Assembly (NCBI RefSeq): GCF_019703515.2
Contig: NC_059359.1
Span: 636,001 to 700,000 of the forward strand
Length of the DNA: 64,000 nucleotides
Direction of reading: 5' to 3'
From: Myxocyprinus asiaticus
Lineage: Eukaryota; Chordata; Actinopteri; Cypriniformes; Catostomidae
Part shown: one piece after another, positions 58,561 to 64,000 of the stretch
Layout of the letters: the number at the start of each line of letters is the position of its first letter
Position numbering within the stretch: position 1 is the stretch's first letter
Notes under the pieces: model-generated
Databases searched by the model: none
The model's input: only the letters and a program-made list of their open reading frames with translations
What the model was told of the DNA's origin: nothing
Program-made: the position numbers and the translations under genes

Positions 58561-58966
58561 CCTCCTATGGTATTCAAAAAGGGCACCTTCCTTTGGTATT
58601 CGCGGTCATTTTTGACCGGAAGGATCAGATGTGTGACCCTTCTTTTTTTTTCCTTTTTTTTTTTTTTTTTTTTTGATGATGATGAAAATTAAACAATTTT
58701 TCCTTCCCTGAAGAACAGTACAATTATGCATTTCTTTTGAGGTTTTATGCTTTTATTTTGCTATTTTTATTTTTTTAATTTTACCATTCATTTGCATATT
58801 CAAATAAGCACATTTTTGGAAAGAAAAATTACAAATTCAGAACCTACGCTTCTGTAAGTTGAGACATAAAGAAAATGTGAGAACGTGACATAAATTGGAG
58901 GCAGATTGCTGCCATCTGGTGAACAAAATATGAATTACATGACTTGAAATCAATGTCACGCCATTA

Positions 58967-59459
58967 AAGAGCATCTATTATAGTTTTTCAAATATGACCT
59001 TTCATGTAGTGTGTTATATAGCTGTTTGTGAATGTAACAAAGTCTGCAAAGTTTCAAAAATCAAAGTGCACGACAAATGGAGTTATTGACTCCCAAAAGA
59101 AAGAACCGATTCTGAACACCTGAAACGAGTCGTTAGTGATTCCAGACTTACTTCCTGTACTAACCTACATAATTTTGACCCGCCCTCAAACACTACACTA
59201 AGCGGTAGACCAATCACAACAGACTGGGACATCTGACCAATCAGAGCAGAGTATGCTCTCTGAAAGGAGGAGTTTAGAATGAATCCTTTAGAACGGATCA
59301 TTGAACGAGTCGTTTGAGACACTGGGGAAAAAAGGTAACGCTGCAATTTAAATTATGAGCAAATTAAAGTGTTTTTTGACCTTGGATGCATGTAAATCTA
59401 TTGTATGAGACCTTTAAAACAAAATTAGGCACGTTTGAAAACCATAATAGATGCTCTTT
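58967..59459. mobile_element. TTAA-type MITE with AGAGCATCTATTATAG ends
   Basis: The left end ttaaagagcatctattatag and right end ctataatagatgctctttat-like sequence (ccataatagatgctctttat) are inverted. The right TTAA has decayed to TTTA. About 490 bp. Confidence 0.7.
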
Positions 59460-60185
59460 ATCAGCCAGTAGATGACTGTAGCCACATACTGTTTAGTCTG
59501 ATAACCTAATTTCATATATGATCACAAGATATGCATTTGGATATATATTTAGACATTATCAAACTATTATTTGTCAAAGTTTAGCATTTTAGAATTGATC
59601 TGAAGTTTTTGCAGTTGTCATTATGTTTGCAATCAAACCTGACCATGGTGTTACAAAGACACAGAATAAAAATTTTTCTACCAATAATTTATTTCAAACA
59701 TAAAAGTTGAATAATTCAAAGTAAATGCATAATAATGTCAAAGAAATGAACATCATGAAACAGAAAGTGCTTAATTTCATGAAAATAATGTCAACAAATC
59801 TTAATGGTCTTAAAATGGGCTTCATTGTCTTACAAATATACAACATTATTTCTATTTCTTTTATTTTGGGGTGAAATATGACATGTCTGAGTACATAAAA
59901 CATCTGTGTTGTCGGTAGTGAATCAAAAAATATCAACTGTTCCATAAATGGACGCAAGCCAAGATAGTGATCTTTATTTCTGCTCACATGTGTTTATAAA
60001 TTGCCTTATCCAGTTCATGTAATGCTGCATTTGTCTTCAGCGTTGGAGTGCTGTGTGTATTTCTTAGCGGTTTATTGTGTTTCAGCACTATCTGTGATAT
60101 ATCAGCTGTGACGGCGCTTTTGTGTATTTTGCTTTGTGATGGTTAAACTCTGTTGAGCTGCGGCGAGAGATTCCTACAGATGTTG
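59460..60185. other. crtc2 downstream flank, nothing recognised
   Basis: AT-rich, with AATAAA at 59665-59670. No open frame with family resemblance. Confidence 0.4.
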
Positions 60186-60189
60186 TTAA

Positions 60190-60974
60190 AGGGACAGTTC
60201 ACCCAAAAATGAAAATTCTCTCATCATTTACTCACCCTCATGTCATCTCAGATGTGTGTGACTTACTTTCTTCTGCTGAACATAAATGAAGATTTTTAGA
60301 AGAATATTTCAGCTCTGTAGGTCCATACAATGCAAGTGAATGGTGACCAGAACTTTGAAGCTCTAAAAAGCACGAAGGCAGCATAAAAGTAATCCATATA
60401 ACTCCAGTGGTTTAATCCATGTATTCAGAAGTGATATGATAGGTGTATGTGAGAAACCGATCAATATTTAAGTCCTTTTTTACTATAAATCTCCACTTTC
60501 ACTTCCACATTCTTCTTCTTTTGTTTTTGATGATTTGCATTCTTCGTGCATATCACCACCTACTGGGCAGGGAAGGATAAAGGAGAAATCATATTTCACA
60601 ACAGCCCAGTAGATGGCGATATGCACGAAGAATGCAAATCACCAAAAAAACAGAAGAAGAACTCTAGTGAACGTGCATAGGAAAGCTGTTTGAAAGTAGA
60701 TTTACAGTAAAAAAGGACTTAAATATTGATCTGTTTCTCACCCACACCTATCATATCACTTCTGAAGACATGGATTAAACCACTGGAGTCATATGGATTA
60801 CTTTTATGCTGCCTTTATGTGCTTTATGGAGCTTCAAAGTTTCTGGTCACCATTCACTTGCATTGTATGGACCTACAGAGCTGAAAAATTCTTCTAAAAA
60901 TCTTAATTTGTGTTCTGCAGAAGAAAGAAAGTTACACACATACACAGATGTGTATGACATCTGGGACTATCCCT
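60190..60974. mobile_element. TTAA foldback MITE, 785 bp, near-complete palindrome
   Basis: TTAA at 60186-60189 and 60975-60978. The left arm starts AGGGACAGTTCACCC and the right arm ends GGGACTATCCCT; the arms are each about 370 bp and meet near 60590 around a gcccagtaggtggcgatatg motif. This is the best-preserved member of the family also seen at 19225 and 20962. Confidence 0.9.
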
Positions 60975-61137
60975 TTAAGAAGTTAAAATCTCACAATGAA
61001 AAACACTTAGTGAGATGTGCAGGCGTCTCAACAGTGGTTTGTGTTTTTCGATTGGTGACCAGAAGGATTTTGATGTTCATCTCAGCGCATGACGCTGCTA
61101 GTAAAACAATGAGTTTGTTTACTGTGTTCTGTGTGTA

Positions 61138-61390
61138 AAGGAATATTCCGGGTTCAATACAAGTTCAGCTCAATGGACAGTATTTGTAGCATAATGTTGA
61201 TTACCACAAACATTAATTTCGAATTAAAAAATGTAAAATGTAAAATCTGTTGGAGTGAGACACTTCCATTGTAAGTGTCTCACTGGAACACACATTTGTG
61301 CTTTTTTAAAGAAAAGGAGGAACGAGTCGAAATTAATTTTTGTGGTAATCAACATTATGACACAAATTCTGTCGATTGAGATGAACTTGA
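61138..61390. mobile_element. Foldback MITE related to the 28602-31673 element
   Basis: Begins aggaatattccgggttcaat. Its centre is a hairpin, gtgagacacttccattgtaagtgtctcac in outline (arms gtgagacactt and aagtgtctcac), and it ends with caaattctgtcgattgag. It gives the uninterrupted form of the interrupted element in crtc2 intron 1. Ends partly eroded. Confidence 0.7.
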
Positions 61391-62490
61391 TGTCTGTTAG
61401 TTGAGCTTCAATAGATAGTTAAATGCAGAAATGCACAGTTTTATATGCAGGACCAAAGTACTTATAATAAAATAAATCAGTAATTAATATACACATTTAT
61501 TTCATGACATCCAGTTTCACAAAATTAGTTATACATTTAGATCAAATCTTTATTATTTTCTTAATAAAAATGGGTGTTTGTGAATGTCCAACAGAAATGT
61601 TTCAAACTATTTCATGGAATATTTCAAAATAAATTGGTACATTTAATTATCTATATTTATACAGCCCTTTAAATAGTGACGTGTATTCAGAATGTAAAGA
61701 CATTCATATGGTGACTATATAAGTATGGGGTTTTCAGATATATCTGAATGTTACAAACACATGTGATATATGATGTTTATGTGCTGTTTAACGCCTGCCA
61801 CTGCATTGCACTGTAGAATGAGCTGTTGAACAGCTCTAATATAAATATAAATATATATGAAAAGAATGACACCCGTCGCCTGATAATGACTAATCTTTTA
61901 CGTTCTCTGTTGTGTTATATGATTGAGTTCTATATGTTAACTAGTCCTAGCTTTTGTCTAGTTTCAATCTGACAAACAAAACATTTGCTATTTTAAGATG
62001 TGCTTTTAAAATTGCTACTCTTCATTTTTGTTACCTTGATAACCAGGGAAACTGTGTATGTTGTAAATAATGTTCCTAAAGCAGGCGCTTCTAACAGAAC
62101 TTTTTTAAAGACTATATCCTCACTATATTTTACAGAAAAAATAAAGAATTTTATGAATATGTGCATCAGACTCTGTGACGTCATTTCCTCCAAGCAAGTA
62201 TTAATAGCTGCATGTGTCCAGTAAGAGGTCTCATTTCATCTGAGCTGTTTATTAGGGGTGAAAGGTCAGGGCTGGTAAGTGAAAGGTTGTAGGCTGAAAC
62301 ACCCACTATGTTTGATGCATGATTGACACTGAACATCATGTTACTACAGGAGGACTAAACATTTATTAATTTAAAACCTGTAATGAATAACCTGTAATAA
62401 CTGCTGTATTTTACTTAGTAAGAGCTGTTGCAATTAATTATTAATGTTTCATCTCATACAGATACTATATGTATTTTCTTATAGATTATG
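61391..62490. other. Intergenic, nothing recognised
   Basis: AT-rich. AATAAA at 62140-62145 could be a distal polyadenylation signal. No gene or defined transposon seen. Confidence 0.4.
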
Positions 62491-62586
62491 AGAGTGTTAT
62501 TGTAATGTTCTTCCACGCCGCTAGGGGTCAGTGATTGAGCGGCATGCACAATATTGTTCTTCCTCTAGAGGGCGGTCGACGGTCGT

Positions 62587-62798
62587 GTCTAGAAGGTAAC
62601 CTCACAGTTACTTAAAGTCTCGCGAGAGCCGAGTTGAATGTTCGCACACGTTGTTTTTGTGTTTATATAGAGTCCTACAGAAACCCTAACCTACCCCTAA
62701 CCTTAACCCTACCAGTAAATCTAACCCTAAACCTAACCTTAGTAACAGCGAATGAGACTCTCGCGAGACTTAGGCAGCCGGAGGGTTACCTTCTAGAC
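62587..62798. repeat. Inverted repeat carrying two TCTCGCGAGA motifs
   Basis: The ends gtctagaaggtaacc (62587) and ggttaccttctagac (to 62798) are inverted, and inside each arm lies TCTCGCGAGA (62618-62627 and 62759-62768). The spacer is a run of degenerate CCCTAACC units. That palindrome is the known BANP-bound motif of CpG-island promoters. Confidence 0.8.
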
Positions 62799-62939
62799 AG
62801 CAGCGTTTGGCGGCCGTCATAGTAAAATCAACCTTTGAGCCGTATTCAAATCCCAGGAAGTTTTTTGTCTTGCTTAAGGCATTTGTACACTTAAAACTAT
62901 AATATCCCTCCGTACCTGACATACAAATGTAAATCAGTC

Positions 62940-63300
62940 CCAGCAAACTGGGAGTAATCACAACCGACTGTGATTGGCCGATCCTGAAGAGCGCTGAGAA
63001 AAGTATTAAGAGTCACGTGACAATATCGTATATAAACCACTTCTACAGTCAAGAACAATAATTTACACCTGAACAATGACTCTGACAAACTTGAACAAAC
63101 ACTGAACTGAAAATAAACAGTAAAGAGTTAAAATAAGATAATTATTATTTAAACGCATCGTTCCTGACCAATCAGAGACTTCAGAGAACCGCCCGTGATA
63201 GACTCTACTTTCATTCTAATACTCGTTCTACTCGTTTCTTCTTCTGTTTGTCAGTGACGCGCTTGTAACGCTCCTCCGCGCCGCTGGGCGTCAGTCCGTT
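62940..63300 (+). promoter_or_regulatory. Putative promoter of a downstream gene
   Basis: A CCAAT box (gaccaatcagagac, near 63168), an inverted one (gattggccgat, near 62970) and a TATA-like tatataaacc near 63029 precede a GC-rich stretch from 63255. Composition and motif order are promoter-like on the + strand. No transcription start can be assigned. Confidence 0.4.
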
Positions 63301-63348
63301 TGTCGCGTCTGCAGCTGCGGCGACGCTCTGAGTGATTCTGTCCGTGAT

Positions 63349-63489
63349 GGCGGAGCGCAGCGGAGACGGTCCGTCCGTTCAGTGAAACTCAAGCCCAAAC
63401 CAAAACCAGCGCCGGTACCGAATGACAGCGGAGTGAGTGTGTGAGCATGAGTCGAACCGACCTGACCCGAGTCGCACTGCTGCTGCGGT
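63349..63489 (+). other. Possible first exon of an unidentified gene
   Basis: A short upstream frame MAERSGDGPSVQ (ATG at 63349) closes after 12 codons. A second ATG at 63448 opens MSRTDLTRVALLLR and reaches a consensus donor GCG|gtgagtcc at about 63489/63490. The arrangement fits a 5' UTR with a uORF and a short first coding exon. The 14 residues are too few to name a family. Confidence 0.35.
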
Positions 63490-63490
63490 G

Positions 63491-64000
63491 AGTCCCGAAC
63501 CGACCCGAACACAGCCGATCAGACCCGTGACAGCTGCAGAAATAACAGCGATATTATTGATTACACAAATGCGTGTGAGTTGTTTATTGTGCGCATGTGC
63601 TGAACCATACACCTGAATCACAGGTAACGTAGAATATTTCACCGCGTGTTATGGCCCTTTACTATGGCGTTACTATGGTACAGTGACGTATGAGATGAAA
63701 ATAAATACCATACTGATTGATATGTGGTAATCACATGGTACTCCAATGAGTTTAAAAGAATAATGTTGAATTACCAGAAAACATGTTAGTACCGTTTATA
63801 GCAGGTTAATGAATTAGATGATATTTGTTAATATTGAGTGAATATTAAAGCTGGGATTGATACAGATTTACTGATCCAGTTCAGATTCACAAGCTCGATT
63901 CGATTCCGATTTCAAATAGATTCAATTTCGATTCATGTGGGTATATTTCACTTATAATGTCCCTTTTGCTCAGTTCTCTTTCAGCTAGTGCTTGGAACAT
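63491..64000. other. Presumed intron start, with repeat at window end
   Basis: No exon seen. From about 63850 the sequence matches the left end of the element at 32924 (gattcacaagctcgattc, gtatatttca). Confidence 0.4.

Overview
This window is vertebrate nuclear DNA from a teleost fish, probably an otophysan or cypriniform. The evidence is intron-rich genes with vertebrate protein matches, very AT-rich introns packed with short DNA transposons, and many copies of a tRNA-derived SINE of a type I associate with such fish (the lineage is an inference). There are no prokaryotic features.

Two host genes, both on the + strand, account for all convincing cellular coding sequence. The first is the 3' part of khdc4 (KIAA0907/Blom7, a KH-domain RNA-binding splicing factor): eight exons from 4271 to 18134, ending in the conserved C-terminal peptide QMPFWMAP, with its 5' exons upstream of the window. 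The second is a complete crtc2 (CREB-regulated transcription coactivator 2): fourteen coding exons from 27701 to 57425. All reading phases join, giving an inferred 766-residue protein with the N-terminal CREB-binding motif, both SIK/AMPK 14-3-3 phosphosites and the C-terminal transactivation domain. A GC-rich promoter-like stretch with a possible first exon of a third, unidentified gene lies at about 63.25-63.49 kb.

Region by region: 1-4.1 kb is an L1-type LINE on the minus strand whose reverse-transcriptase core has been deleted. 4.3-18.4 kb is khdc4, with a second LINE (CR1/Rex-like) and several MITEs in its introns. 18.5-27.6 kb is intergenic: a four-level nest of transposons at 20.59-24.26 kb, an exon-like open segment at 24.95 kb, and about 2 kb of alternating TG-rich repeat ending roughly 100 bp before the crtc2 start codon. 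27.7-57.4 kb is crtc2. Its introns hold a three-level nested element (28.60-31.67 kb), a hAT-like MITE with an 8-bp target duplication (33.26-34.27 kb), a mariner-like MITE carrying a full CRE (39.2-39.6 kb), SINEs, and a non-autonomous LTR retroelement with 5-bp target duplications (49.60-51.82 kb). 57.4-64 kb is crtc2 3' flank with more foldback MITEs, a small inverted repeat carrying two TCTCGCGAGA promoter motifs, and the start of the next transcription unit.

The two genes act at different steps of expression: KHDC4 in pre-mRNA splicing, CRTC2 as a cAMP-responsive nuclear coactivator. I see no evidence that they form one pathway; they are simply neighbours. I found no convincing new enzymatic or defence system. 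The most unusual structure is the abundance and nesting of TTAA-flanked, piggyBac-like foldback elements with hairpin arms of hundreds of bases, followed by the LTR element with a tandem-repeat Pro/Ser/Thr-rich reading frame.
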